This document shows, piece after piece, positions 24,865 through 33,041 of a DNA stretch of 64,000 bases. The notes beneath the pieces are model-generated. The model worked only from the letters and a program-made list of their open reading frames with translations. It had not been told where the DNA came from and ran no database searches. The stretch comes from Anaerolineae bacterium (lineage in GTDB: Bacteria > Chloroflexota > Anaerolineae > Promineifilales > Promineifilaceae), in assembly GCA_023954475.1 (NCBI GenBank), contig JAMLHW010000004.1, forward strand, positions 310,001 to 374,000. The letters run 5' to 3'. Numbering within the stretch: position 1 is the stretch's first letter; every line of letters starts with the position of its first letter. Made by a program: the position numbers and the translations under genes.

Positions 24865-25809
24865 TCATTCCAGGCGAATGCGTGGATTGAGCCAGGCGTA
24901 CACGAGATCGGCACCCAGATTAGCAAATGCGAAAATCAGCACCGTTACCAGTGTAATTGCCTGCATCAACGGCAAATCGCGCCGGTCAATGGCAAACAGT
25001 AGCGCTCGGCCGATGCCTGGATAATTGAAGACATTCTCGATCACAATCAGACCACTGATCAGCCAGCCGATACTGATGGCGATCACCGTAATTGTCGGCA
25101 GTAACGCATTGCGCAAGACGTGTTTGCGCGTCACCGTGCTGCCCGTCAATCCTTTGAGCCGCGCCGTGCGCACATAGGGCTGCTTCAGCTCCTCAATGAC
25201 CCCAGCCCGCGTCAGGCGGGCGATGTACGCCAGCAGCACAAAAGTTGCCGTCAGCGCGGGCAAAATCAGCATGGGTAGTGCTTCTCTGAATGTCGCATCG
25301 ACGGGAATAGATGAGTTGGGCGGGAACAGCGGCCAACGCTGCGCAAATAACTGTATCAAAATCAGCCCGGTCACAAATTCCGGCAACCCAACGACAGCGA
25401 GCGACGAGACACTGATCACGCCATCGGCCGGTTTGCCTTCACGCAATCCTGCCCACACACCGAGGAATACAGCCAGCGGTACGGCAATGAGCAAGGCGAC
25501 AATAGCCAGCATCATCGAATTGCGCAAACGCTGCATAACAAACGGCCGAATTTCAGTTCCTGTGCTGTATGATGTCCCCCAATCGCCCGTGATGAAATTA
25601 CCAAGCCAACGCACATATTGCACGACGAGCGGATCGTTGAGCCCGAGTTCCTCGCGCAGTTGTGCCACGGCCTGTTCACCTGCTTCGCGGCCCAGGATAA
25701 CCCGCGCCGGATCGCCGGGCAAAACCTGCGTGATCAGGAAGATGATCATGGAGGTGAGCAGCAGTGTCAGCAGGAGGAAACCGAGGCGGCGGACAACGTA
25801 GCGGGACAT
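24865..25809 (-). CDS. Peptide ABC transporter permease, DppB type
   Basis: Inner-membrane permease of 314 residues with six helices. The N-terminus MSRYVVRRLGFLLLTLLLTSMIIFLI and the block LPGDPARVILG are diagnostic of the DppB/OppB class. The docking loop ARLKGLTGSTVTRKHVLRNALLPTI (about 215-240) contacts the ATPase. It sits 91 bp downstream of the fused ATPase gene on the same strand. The partner permease (DppC) and the binding protein are not here but at 48.8-51.4 kb. Confidence 0.92.
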   Translation of the reverse strand: MSRYVVRRLGFLLLTLLLTSMIIFLITQVLPGDPARVILGREAGEQAVAQLREELGLNDPLVVQYVRWLGNFITGDWGTSYSTGTEIRPFVMQRLRNSMMLAIVALLIAVPLAVFLGVWAGLREGKPADGVISVSSLAVVGLPEFVTGLILIQLFAQRWPLFPPNSSIPVDATFREALPMLILPALTATFVLLAYIARLTRAGVIEELKQPYVRTARLKGLTGSTVTRKHVLRNALLPTITVIAISIGWLISGLIVIENVFNYPGIGRALLFAIDRRDLPLMQAITLVTVLIFAFANLGADLVYAWLNPRIRLE

Positions 25810-25860
25810 GGGGTGGATGGTTGGTTAAGTTGGTTAGTTGGTTTGGCTTGTTGGTTGTTA

Positions 25861-25915
25861 ACGGCTGATAGCTGACGGTTGAAAGCTATTAGCTGTCAGC
25901 TCATAGCTGCTCAGA
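25861..25915. repeat. AGCTGA-type imperfect repeats between the transporter genes
   Basis: GGCTGATAGCTGACGG, AGCTATTAGCTGTCAGCT and CATAGCTGCTC lie in the spacer of the DppB and ATPase genes and run into the ATPase stop region. They resemble the repeats at 7659 and 23154. Just before them (25818-25858) GTTGGTT-like direct repeats are seen. Confidence 0.5.
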
Positions 25916-27952
25916 TCGCAGTTCATTGAGTGGGATATGGCAACGAATGCGGGTTCCTTCGGCCGAATCGCGCCACGGTGGCATTTCTTCGCGACAAATG
26001 TCGCCCAGGTAACGGGGGCAACGGGTGTGGAATGGACAGCCGGACGGCACATTGATCGCACTAGGTACGTCTCCGCTCAGCAGAATGGCGGTTTGCTCCT
26101 GATCGGGATCGGGATTGGGAATAGCGGAAAGCAGCGCCTCAGTGTACGGGTGGTGCGGCGGTTGGAGCAACATTTCGGCCGAACTGAACTCGACGACATG
26201 CCCCAAATACATGACGGCAATGTCGTCGGCCAGGTAGCTGACGACACCTAAATCGTGCGAGATAAACAAAATCGCGTTGCCGTGTTCCGCCTGCAACCCA
26301 TTGAGGAGGTTCAATATCGATGCCTGCACCGACACATCCAGCGCCGACACCGCTTCATCGCCAATCAGCAGCGCCGGGTTGGTGGCAAAGGCACGGGCGA
26401 TGGCAACGCGCTGCTTCTCGCCGCCGCTTAATTGGCGTGGATAACGCGTTGCATAATCGGCCGAAAGACGCACAGATTCCAACAATCGCGCCACTTCCGC
26501 ATCCGCTTCCCGTCTTGACAGACTGCGCAGGCGCATCAAAGGCCGCCGCAGCGACTCACCAATCGTCAGATACGGATTGAGCGTTTCTTCGGGATTCTGG
26601 AAAACATATTTTATTTCGCGCAACGTCTCCAGATCGCGCCCTTTAAGGCCGGTCGGCAGCTCACTGCCCAGCAACACCATTTCGCCACTGCTGCGGCCGG
26701 TCAGGCCGACGACGGTGCGGGCGAGTGTCGTTTTGCCGCTGCCGCTTTCGCCGACGAGCCCGAGCGTTCTTCCCGGCTCAACGCGTATCGAGACACCGTC
26801 AACTGCTTTGACCAGATCGGGCTTGTCGCGTCGTAAAACCTGCTTCATCGTGCGCGTGACGGGAAAATGGACGGCAACATTGTCGGCAGTAAGAATCGTG
26901 TCGCGATCAGTGTGCCGATTGCCTTCAGCGTAGACCATTTCGGCCGAATAATCCACTACCAGCGACCCATCCGCAATTTCATCGCGCCGATGACAGCGTA
27001 CACGCGAGTCACCGTTGGCGCTCGTCGCCAAATCAGGCCAAGTGGCACATGAATCGACGGCGACCGGGCAACGCGGCGCAAAAACACATCCTTCCGGCCG
27101 TTCACCCAACGCCGGAATCTGGCCCGGCATACTTTGCAGTTGAAAACCAATTTTGCTTTGGCCGAGTTGCGGTACGCTGGCGAGCAAACCGCGTGTGTAG
27201 GGATGATTCGGCCGATGGTAAATTGCCGATGCCGTCCCTTCTTCGACCAAATCGCCGGCGTAGAGTACGAGCACGCGATCACAAATTCGGCCGACAACGC
27301 CAAAATCATGCGTGACGTAGAGTACCGCCGTGTCGCGCTCGCGAATGAGGTCACGGATCAAGTCGAGGATCGCCGCTTCAGTCGTCACATCGAGCGCCGT
27401 CGTCGGTTCGTCCATCACGAGCAGCTTCGGCTCCGTACTCAACGCCATCGCAATCATCACGCGTTGCTGCATACCGCCGCTAATCTGATGCGGATAACTT
27501 CGTGCTACCCGCTCCGGATCAGGCAACTTGACCATACTGAGAAGGTCACGCACACGCGCATTGGCCGCGTTTTGGCTCATGTTTTCGTGTTGACGCAAAA
27601 TTTCAGCAACCTGTTCCCCAACGCGGATCGACGGGTTGAGCGAAGAAAGCGGGTCTTGCGGCACGAGCGCAATGTGATTTCCCCACAAATCACGCAGGTC
27701 AGCGTCGCTGCCAGTGACCAGATCGCGTCCCATGAAATCGATATTGCCTTGTGTAACGCGTCCATTTTTGCCCAGATAACGCATGATCGCCAGGGCAATC
27801 GTCGACTTGCCGGAACCACTTTCACCGACAAGGCCAACCGTCTGCCCGGCGGCAACGTTGAACGATACGTCGCGCACGGCGGTGAGCCAGTCGCGGTCGC
27901 GTCGGTAGGCAACGGTTAAATTGGAAACGGTGAGGATCGATTGGTTGCTCAT
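25901..27952 (-). CDS. Fused peptide ABC transporter ATPase (DppD-DppF in one chain)
   Basis: ATP-hydrolysing subunit of a di/oligopeptide importer, 683 residues with two complete ABC domains. Domain one has Walker A GESGSGKS, signature ISGGMQQR and Walker B LLVMDEPT, then the DppD-type C-terminal extension with PEGCVFAPRCP. Domain two (from about 365) has GESGSGKT, LSGGEKQR and LLIGDEAV, then CPFHTRCP. Both cysteine-containing tails of this class are present. DppD and DppF are usually separate genes. The ATG at 27952 is chosen because the upstream open frame lacks ABC sequence. DppB follows in the same direction. Confidence 0.92.
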   Translation of the reverse strand: MSNQSILTVSNLTVAYRRDRDWLTAVRDVSFNVAAGQTVGLVGESGSGKSTIALAIMRYLGKNGRVTQGNIDFMGRDLVTGSDADLRDLWGNHIALVPQDPLSSLNPSIRVGEQVAEILRQHENMSQNAANARVRDLLSMVKLPDPERVARSYPHQISGGMQQRVMIAMALSTEPKLLVMDEPTTALDVTTEAAILDLIRDLIRERDTAVLYVTHDFGVVGRICDRVLVLYAGDLVEEGTASAIYHRPNHPYTRGLLASVPQLGQSKIGFQLQSMPGQIPALGERPEGCVFAPRCPVAVDSCATWPDLATSANGDSRVRCHRRDEIADGSLVVDYSAEMVYAEGNRHTDRDTILTADNVAVHFPVTRTMKQVLRRDKPDLVKAVDGVSIRVEPGRTLGLVGESGSGKTTLARTVVGLTGRSSGEMVLLGSELPTGLKGRDLETLREIKYVFQNPEETLNPYLTIGESLRRPLMRLRSLSRREADAEVARLLESVRLSADYATRYPRQLSGGEKQRVAIARAFATNPALLIGDEAVSALDVSVQASILNLLNGLQAEHGNAILFISHDLGVVSYLADDIAVMYLGHVVEFSSAEMLLQPPHHPYTEALLSAIPNPDPDQEQTAILLSGDVPSAINVPSGCPFHTRCPRYLGDICREEMPPWRDSAEGTRIRCHIPLNELRSEQL

Positions 27953-28067
27953 CTCTGAAACGTATTGTCGCACATGGCTCGACGGCTGCAACCTTTGGAC
28001 GCCTCGCCTATTGTCGCGATCATTTCTTCTGTCAGTCAGGCACTTGGCATTCGGCCGAAAATCCGAT

Positions 28068-28095
28068 TTGACATTCTTCCTCGATTTGTTACGAT
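28068..28095 (+). promoter_or_regulatory. Arginine-cluster promoter
   Basis: Perfect -35 TTGACA (28068-28073), 16 bp, TACGAT (28090-28095). Transcription should start near 28102-28103, one or two bases before the leader ATG at 28104. Confidence 0.72.
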
Positions 28096-28103
28096 TGTGA
28101 GCC

Positions 28104-28184
28104 ATGTCAACTTTGGCTGATGCACTATTCATTCGACGCCGACGCCCGGACTCATTCCACGGTCTGGCATGGTGCGTTGCCTGA
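28104..28184 (+). CDS. Arginine-cluster leader peptide (four consecutive Arg codons)
   Basis: A 26-residue open frame that begins MSTLADALFI, continues with four Arg codons in a row (CGA CGC CGA CGC, 28134-28145), then PDSFHGLAWCVA, and stops at TGA 28182-28184. It lies between a strong promoter and a terminator, upstream of argC. A codon run for the end product of the operon is the hallmark of ribosome-mediated attenuation. The frame has almost no upstream Shine-Dalgarno sequence and may be translated from a leaderless mRNA end. The peptide itself is probably not functional. Confidence 0.8.
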   Translation: MSTLADALFIRRRRPDSFHGLAWCVA

Positions 28185-28256
28185 ATTCAGCCTCAGCCCA
28201 CCACAAGCAAAGCGTAGTTTCACCCGCCAGACTCAGCACAGTTTGGCGGGTTTTTT
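28162..28256 (+). terminator. argC attenuator: antiterminator and terminator
   Basis: The terminator stem is CCCGCCA (28223-28229) with TGGCGGG (28244-28250), followed by T6 at 28251-28256. GTCTGGC inside the leader frame (28162-28168) is perfectly complementary to GCCAGAC (28226-28232), the left side of the terminator. A ribosome stalled at the Arg codons (28134-28145) leaves GTCTGGC free to pair and block termination. A ribosome that reaches the stop codon at 28182 covers it and lets the terminator form. No other gene on this strand ends here, so the terminator must serve the leader. Confidence 0.82.
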
Positions 28257-28322
28257 GTTTTGGGTCGGTTGGTGAAGCTTGGCGGCGAAGCAATCTCCCA
28301 ATCTCCCAACACGGAGTGATTT

Positions 28323-29321
28323 ATGATTAGAGCAGGCATTTTCGGTGCGACGGGGTATACGGGGTTTGAACTGGTGCAGATTTTGAATCGACACCCAAGC
28401 GTAACGATTGCGTTTGCGACATCGGAGAGTTATGCGGGACAGACGCTGGACATGATTTTTCCGACGGCTCCAGCAATTGAGTTGGTCAGGAGTGAGGATG
28501 CGCCGCTGGATTCGGCCGATACCGTATTCCTCTGCCTGCCACACGCTGCTGCAGCCGCCACCGCCGTACGCGCACTCAATGCGGGCTTGCGCGTCATCGA
28601 TCTGAGTGCCGACTTCCGCCTCAAAGACGTGGAGACGTACAACGCATGGTACGGCGTCGCGCATCCCGCGCCCAAATTACTCAATGAAGCCGTTTATGGC
28701 CTGACGGAAATCGCCCGTGACCAGTTGCCGACAGCGCGGCTCGTCGCCTGTCCCGGCTGCTACCCGACAAGCGTCTTGCTTGCAGTCAAGCCGATATTAG
28801 AAGCGGGGCTGGCAACGGGAACGATCATCGCGGACTCGAAGTCGGGCGTTTCCGGTGCGGGACGCGCTCCCAAGCAGCACACGCATTTTGTCGAGGCGAG
28901 TAACAATTTTTCGCCATACAATATCGGCCGAAAACATCGCCATCTCCCCGAAATCGAACAGGTCATGCACTGGTTCGATCCCGATGCGCCCGATCTGATC
29001 TTTTCGCCCCACCTGCTGCCGGTACCGCGCGGCATTCTCAGCACCGTTTACATCCCGGTCGGCGCTGTGGATGAGGCGACCTTGCGCGATTTATATACGC
29101 CATACGATACTGAGCCGTTCATCCATGTGTTGCCGGCAGGGCAACTGGCAACGCTGGCACATGTCGTCCACACCAATCATTGCGTCATGGCCCTGACCAA
29201 AGTCAACGGTATGTTGATCGTCACATCAGCCATCGACAACCTGCTCAAAGGCGCAGCAGGTCAGGCTGTGCAGAACATGAATGTCATGTTTGGCCTCGAC
29301 GAAACAACGGAATTATTGTAG
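28323..29321 (+). CDS. argC: N-acetyl-gamma-glutamyl-phosphate reductase
   Basis: NADPH-dependent reduction of N-acetylglutamyl phosphate to the semialdehyde, third step of arginine synthesis. At 332 residues it has normal length. The nucleotide-binding GATGYTG (9-15) lies at the N-terminus and the catalytic Cys sits in ACPGCYPTS (about 143-151). SGVSGAGR and the GRKHRHLPEIEQ segment with the catalytic His are also present. It is the first gene of the arginine cluster, downstream of the Arg-rich leader and attenuator. A palindromic repeat separates it from argB. Confidence 0.96.
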   Translation: MIRAGIFGATGYTGFELVQILNRHPSVTIAFATSESYAGQTLDMIFPTAPAIELVRSEDAPLDSADTVFLCLPHAAAAATAVRALNAGLRVIDLSADFRLKDVETYNAWYGVAHPAPKLLNEAVYGLTEIARDQLPTARLVACPGCYPTSVLLAVKPILEAGLATGTIIADSKSGVSGAGRAPKQHTHFVEASNNFSPYNIGRKHRHLPEIEQVMHWFDPDAPDLIFSPHLLPVPRGILSTVYIPVGAVDEATLRDLYTPYDTEPFIHVLPAGQLATLAHVVHTNHCVMALTKVNGMLIVTSAIDNLLKGAAGQAVQNMNVMFGLDETTELL

Positions 29322-29325
29322 GTTC

Positions 29326-29358
29326 AGAAACCGGGTTTTTGACAAAAACCCGGTTTCT
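29326..29358. repeat. Dispersed palindromic repeat, copy 2 (argC-argB spacer)
   Basis: AGAAACCGGGTTTTT (29326-29340), GAC, AAAAACCCGGTTTCT (29344-29358). The arms are identical to copy 1 near pheS. As RNA it would be a stable hairpin in the argC-argB message and could modulate argB expression or message decay. Confidence 0.95.
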
Positions 29359-29374
29359 CCAGGCTATTTGACTT

Positions 29375-30121
29375 ATGCGTGTACTTAAAGTTGGCGGAAA
29401 CGAACTGAAAGATGCTCACTTCCTGAGTGGTTTGGCTGCTGCAATGGCTGCATTTGATGAGCCGGTCGTGATCGTGCACGGTGGCGGGCAGGCGATTGCC
29501 GATTTGCAAACGGCGCTTGGGTTGCCGATTGAAAAAGTCGATGGTTTGCGTGTGACCAGTGAAGCAGCGATGAACGTCACGGAAATGGTGTTATCCGGAT
29601 ACACGAACAAACTTCTTGTGCGAGCATTGCTGGCGGCGGATGTGAATGCAATTGGTCTAAGCGGCGTCGACAGCGGTTTGTTGATAGCGCGGAAGAAGGT
29701 ACATGATTCGGCCGATTTGGGCTACGTCGGCACAGTTATGGCCGTCAATACACCGCTGCTCGATCTCTTGCTGACCGAAGGTTTCACGCCAGTCGTGTCG
29801 CCCGTGTCGCTCGGTCTCGACAACCACGCCTACAACGTCAACGCCGACGAAGCGGCAACCGCCATCGCCGCCGCGCTCGAAGCCGATCAGCTCGACTTCA
29901 TCTCCAACGTCCCCGGCGTCCTCCAAAACGACACACTCATTCTCCAACTATCCAACCATCAAACCAACCAACTGATAGCCGATGGCGTCATCTTCGGCGG
30001 CATGATTCCCAAAGTGCGCGCCGCCCTCAATGCTGTCGAAAAAGGGGTCACACAAGCACGTATCGTTAACTTGGCAGGATTGAACACAGACTCTGGTACA
30101 CTTTTCAGAGTTGAAGCATAG
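29375..30121 (+). CDS. argB: Acetylglutamate kinase
   Basis: Phosphorylates N-acetylglutamate, second step of arginine synthesis. 248 residues in the amino-acid kinase fold. KVGGNEL opens the first strand, VIVHGGGQAI (about 31-40) binds phosphate, and LDNHAYNVNADEAATAIAAAL and SNVPGVL form the substrate and nucleotide sites. The protein is shorter than arginine-inhibited hexameric kinases and lacks an N-terminal inhibitory helix, so feedback control by arginine may rest on transcription or another protein. argD follows after 83 bp. Confidence 0.95.
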   Translation: MRVLKVGGNELKDAHFLSGLAAAMAAFDEPVVIVHGGGQAIADLQTALGLPIEKVDGLRVTSEAAMNVTEMVLSGYTNKLLVRALLAADVNAIGLSGVDSGLLIARKKVHDSADLGYVGTVMAVNTPLLDLLLTEGFTPVVSPVSLGLDNHAYNVNADEAATAIAAALEADQLDFISNVPGVLQNDTLILQLSNHQTNQLIADGVIFGGMIPKVRAALNAVEKGVTQARIVNLAGLNTDSGTLFRVEA

Positions 30122-30149
30122 ACTCACGCAAAGACGCTAAGGCGCAAAG

Positions 30150-30166
30150 GATTATCCGCGATAATC
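30150..30166. repeat. Small palindrome in the argB-argD spacer
   Basis: GATTATC-CGC-GATAATC is a perfect 7-bp inverted repeat. It is followed by direct copies of ATCCGCG and preceded by CACGCAAAGACGCTAAGGCGC, a low-complexity pattern that looks like dispersed spacer sequence. No clear promoter. Confidence 0.6.
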
Positions 30167-30204
30167 AAAAATCCGCGTCATCCGCGCCTCTATCTGAGGA
30201 ACAC

Positions 30205-31398
30205 ATGGACAACAACGCAATCATTCAAGCCGAAGCAAACAATATCGTTCAGACCTATATTCGGCCGAAACCCGTTTTCACACACGGCAAGGGCGTGTAC
30301 CTCTATGACAGCGACGGCAACGAATACCTCGACTTTGTCGCTGGAATCGCCGTCATGGCGCTCGGCCACAGCGACCCCGAGTGGATCGCTGCCGTCAACG
30401 CACAAGCCGGACAGTTGACTCACGTCAGCAACCTCTATTACACTGCACCTCAGGTCGAATTGGCACAAAAACTGGTCGCCACATCGTTTGCAGACAAAGT
30501 TTACTTCTGCAACTCCGGTGCCGAAGCCAACGAATCGGCAATTAAATTTGCACGCAAATACGCCCGTGTCGTGCATGGTCGCGACGACAAAACGAACATC
30601 GTCGCTTTCAGCGGCAGTTTTCACGGGCGTACGATGGGGGCGCTGGCCGTCACGCTGCGCGACAAATATCAGAAGGCGTTTGAGCCGTTGATGCCCGGTG
30701 TCGTTCGGGCAGAGTACAACGACCTCGCTTCGGCCGAAAACGCCATTGATGACCAGACTTGCGCCGTAATTGTTGAACCGATACAGGGTGAAGGTGGTGT
30801 GCGACCTGCTTCGGCCGAATTCCTGCATCATCTACGCCAACTGTGTGATCAACACGGCGCATTGCTCATTTTCGACGAAGTGCAATGCGGCCTGGGCCGC
30901 ACCGGCACATTGTGGGCCTACGAACAATACAACATATTACCCGACATGCTCACAGCCGCCAAACCGTTGGCCGGTGGCTTGCCGATTGGTGCAACGCTTG
31001 CTACCGACGCCGTCGCCGACGTGATGCAGCCGGGCGACCATGCCAGCACCTTCGCCGGTGGCCCACTCGTCTGTTCAGCGGCCCAAATTGTGCTCAATCG
31101 CGTCGCTAAACCGGCATTTTTGGCCCAAGTGCGCGACAATAGCGCCTACATGATGGCACAGCTTCGCCAACGCCTCACAGGTGACGATGTGGTCGAGATT
31201 CGCGGCTGTGGCTTCCTGATCGGTGTCGAGTTTGCCCATCCGGTGAACGATCTGATCACAGCGGCACTGGCGCACGGATTGATCGTTGTCAATGCCGGCC
31301 CGAATGTGTTGCGTCTGGTGCCACCGCTGATCGTCAGCCGTGAGCAAATCGATACCGCAATCGGAATTCTAGTGTCCTGTCATACAACAGACACTTAA
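30205..31398 (+). CDS. argD: Acetylornithine aminotransferase
   Basis: PLP-dependent transfer of an amino group to N-acetylglutamate semialdehyde to make acetylornithine. 397 residues with the class III aminotransferase layout: FCNSGAEANESAIKFARKY, IVAFSGSFHGRTMGAL, VEPIQGEGGVRPAS, LLIFDEVQCGLGRTG, then TAAKPLAGGLPIGA, in which the Lys is the PLP-binding residue. GAGGAAC about 6 bp before the ATG is a plausible ribosome site. Followed after 29 bp by a membrane protein gene. Confidence 0.95.
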   Translation: MDNNAIIQAEANNIVQTYIRPKPVFTHGKGVYLYDSDGNEYLDFVAGIAVMALGHSDPEWIAAVNAQAGQLTHVSNLYYTAPQVELAQKLVATSFADKVYFCNSGAEANESAIKFARKYARVVHGRDDKTNIVAFSGSFHGRTMGALAVTLRDKYQKAFEPLMPGVVRAEYNDLASAENAIDDQTCAVIVEPIQGEGGVRPASAEFLHHLRQLCDQHGALLIFDEVQCGLGRTGTLWAYEQYNILPDMLTAAKPLAGGLPIGATLATDAVADVMQPGDHASTFAGGPLVCSAAQIVLNRVAKPAFLAQVRDNSAYMMAQLRQRLTGDDVVEIRGCGFLIGVEFAHPVNDLITAALAHGLIVVNAGPNVLRLVPPLIVSREQIDTAIGILVSCHTTDT

Positions 31399-31427
31399 CA
31401 ATTACTTGCAAGAGAAGAGGAAGAACG

Positions 31428-32150
31428 ATGGATGTATTCACCCAGATATTAACAGATGTATTTGCTCTGACCGTCGATGTTATGGCTGCATTCTTTGTTG
31501 CATTCGGTATCGCGTTTGGGTTTGCATCGCTGTTTGCCGGGCGGCGCCTGTTCTGGATTTTTACCGGCGCGGTCGGTTTAACTGCCGGATTCTACATCGG
31601 ACGGGAATTGCTGGTGGATTCACCGCACTTCGTGACGGCCACATTGACAATCGTGCTTGGCATTCTCGGTGCACTCGCAGCGCTCTATCTGGCAAAACCC
31701 GCCGCGTCACTGGCCGCGTTTATCGTACTGGGCTCGCTGGCCTACATCGTTGCATCCGCTGCAACGCTGCCGGACTGGCTGACGTGGGTGCTGTTCGCCG
31801 GGCTTGGTATACTCGCTGCCGTTCTGGCATGGCGCTGGTTTGATTGGGGCGTGATCATCAGTTCGGCTCTTGTTGGCGCGATTGTGGCGGCAGTGGGTCT
31901 GAACGCCGTGATTGGCCTAGTGCCGTTGGTTGGCACTGGTCTGTTTTTTGTGTTGCTCGTTGCCGGTATCTGGTATCAGGCACGGGATATGCGCCGGACG
32001 CGCCGATACGAAGCTCAAACAAAGCCGGTCGCCGTTGCGGGTGCGGCTAAGGTGGCGCGTACCGAATCGGAGCAAGCGGCCTCGGCGCAACCGACAACGC
32101 TCACAGTCGATGTCGAACCGGAATCGGCCGAAACTGATCCATCTGTATGA
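31428..32150 (+). CDS. Multi-spanning membrane protein of unknown role in the arginine cluster
   Basis: 240 residues with about seven to eight predicted membrane helices between residues 15 and 185, followed by a basic-then-polar cytoplasmic tail of about 55 residues. The helix pattern with GFxxGxxxG-like turns recalls TMEM198/DUF4203-type proteins. No catalytic motif is seen. AGAGGAAG 7 bp upstream supports the ATG. It overlaps the NAGS-like gene by 4 bp, so it is translated together with arginine genes. It could be a transporter for an intermediate or an unrelated passenger. Confidence 0.7.
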   Translation: MDVFTQILTDVFALTVDVMAAFFVAFGIAFGFASLFAGRRLFWIFTGAVGLTAGFYIGRELLVDSPHFVTATLTIVLGILGALAALYLAKPAASLAAFIVLGSLAYIVASAATLPDWLTWVLFAGLGILAAVLAWRWFDWGVIISSALVGAIVAAVGLNAVIGLVPLVGTGLFFVLLVAGIWYQARDMRRTRRYEAQTKPVAVAGAAKVARTESEQAASAQPTTLTVDVEPESAETDPSV

Positions 32151-32629
32151 CATCTACTGTGCACACGGCAGTCGTCAGGCCGGCTACGGTTGACGACCTG
32201 CCGGGTATGATGGCGCTTATTCACGAATTTGTGCGGCGCGGCGACATTTTGCCGCGCACCGAATTATCCGTTCGCATGAGTATCAACGACTGGGTCATCG
32301 CTACACTCGACGGTCAGGTAGTGGGCATCGGATCACTGCTGATCTATTCACCGCTGTTGGCCGAAGTGCGTTCGCTAGCGGTGTCGGAGCAAGCGCAGGG
32401 ATATGGTTTCGGCCGAAAAATCATCGACGAACTACTCAGTATGGCTGCCGCCTACCACATTCCGACCGTCTTCGCCCTGACCCGTGTCGTCCCGTTCTTC
32501 GAGCGCATGGGCTTTACCGTCACCGAAAAAGAAGCCTTTCCCGAAAAAATCTGGCGCGCCTGTCGCCTCTGCCCAATTCAGGACAACTGTGACGAGATAG
32601 CGGTTGTTGCAAAGTTAGAGATAGAGTAA
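32147..32629 (+). CDS. Short N-acetylglutamate synthase-like GNAT acetyltransferase
   Basis: Predicted to transfer acetyl from acetyl-CoA to glutamate, feeding the arginine cycle. 160 residues, a single GNAT domain. VRPATVDDLPGMMALIHEFVRRGDILPRT opens the fold, VRSLAVSEQAQGYGFGRKI is the acetyl-CoA loop, and the C-terminal KIWRACRLCPIQDNCDE cysteine motif is typical of the short ArgA-type synthases known from actinobacteria. Its place in a complete arginine cluster supports the call. Since ArgJ recycles acetyl groups, this enzyme would be needed only to top up the pool. Confidence 0.78.
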   Translation: MTSTVHTAVVRPATVDDLPGMMALIHEFVRRGDILPRTELSVRMSINDWVIATLDGQVVGIGSLLIYSPLLAEVRSLAVSEQAQGYGFGRKIIDELLSMAAAYHIPTVFALTRVVPFFERMGFTVTEKEAFPEKIWRACRLCPIQDNCDEIAVVAKLEIE

Positions 32630-32647
32630 AGAGATAGAGGACGACGC

Positions 32648-32995
32648 ATGACATTTAAATTCGAGAAGTTGGATGTCTGGAAACGGTCAATTGAGTTTGC
32701 AGATGAGATTTTTGGTCTCGCAGATGATCTTCCTCAGACCTATCGTTTCTCACTCACTGATCAGCTTCGTCGCGCGTCTTTGAGTATTCCCACCAACATC
32801 GCTGAAGGCAGCGGTCGGGATGGCGCTAAGGAAAGAGCATACTTCTACAAAATCGCCAAAGGATCGGTTTACGAAGTGGTCAGTCTGCTCGTCATAGTCG
32901 GAAAAAGAGGCCATATTACACGAGAAAAATACCGATTCCTCTATAAAGAAACGGACGAAATCGCTTCTATTCTGTCAGCCTTAATCAACAAATAA
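32648..32995 (+). CDS. Four-helix-bundle protein of the 23S rRNA intervening-sequence family
   Basis: 115-residue helical protein opening FKFEKLDVWKRSIEFADEIF, with RFSLTDQLRRASLSIPTNIAEGSGR in the middle, both hallmarks of the four-helix-bundle family first seen in rRNA intervening sequences. The biochemical role is unknown. Codon use is somewhat more AT-rich than its neighbours, and this family is often inserted between unrelated genes. GAGGACGACGC upstream gives a ribosome site. It lies inside the arginine cluster between the NAGS-like gene and argG. Confidence 0.88.
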   Translation: MTFKFEKLDVWKRSIEFADEIFGLADDLPQTYRFSLTDQLRRASLSIPTNIAEGSGRDGAKERAYFYKIAKGSVYEVVSLLVIVGKRGHITREKYRFLYKETDEIASILSALINK

Positions 32996-33041
32996 TTGAA
33001 GGTGGAGCCTCTATCCCCACCCTCTACACTCAGGAGCTAAC

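Noticed and set aside
28104-28322. T-box or other riboswitch upstream of argC
   Set aside because: No T-box core sequence is seen, while a leader peptide with an Arg run explains the terminator fully.
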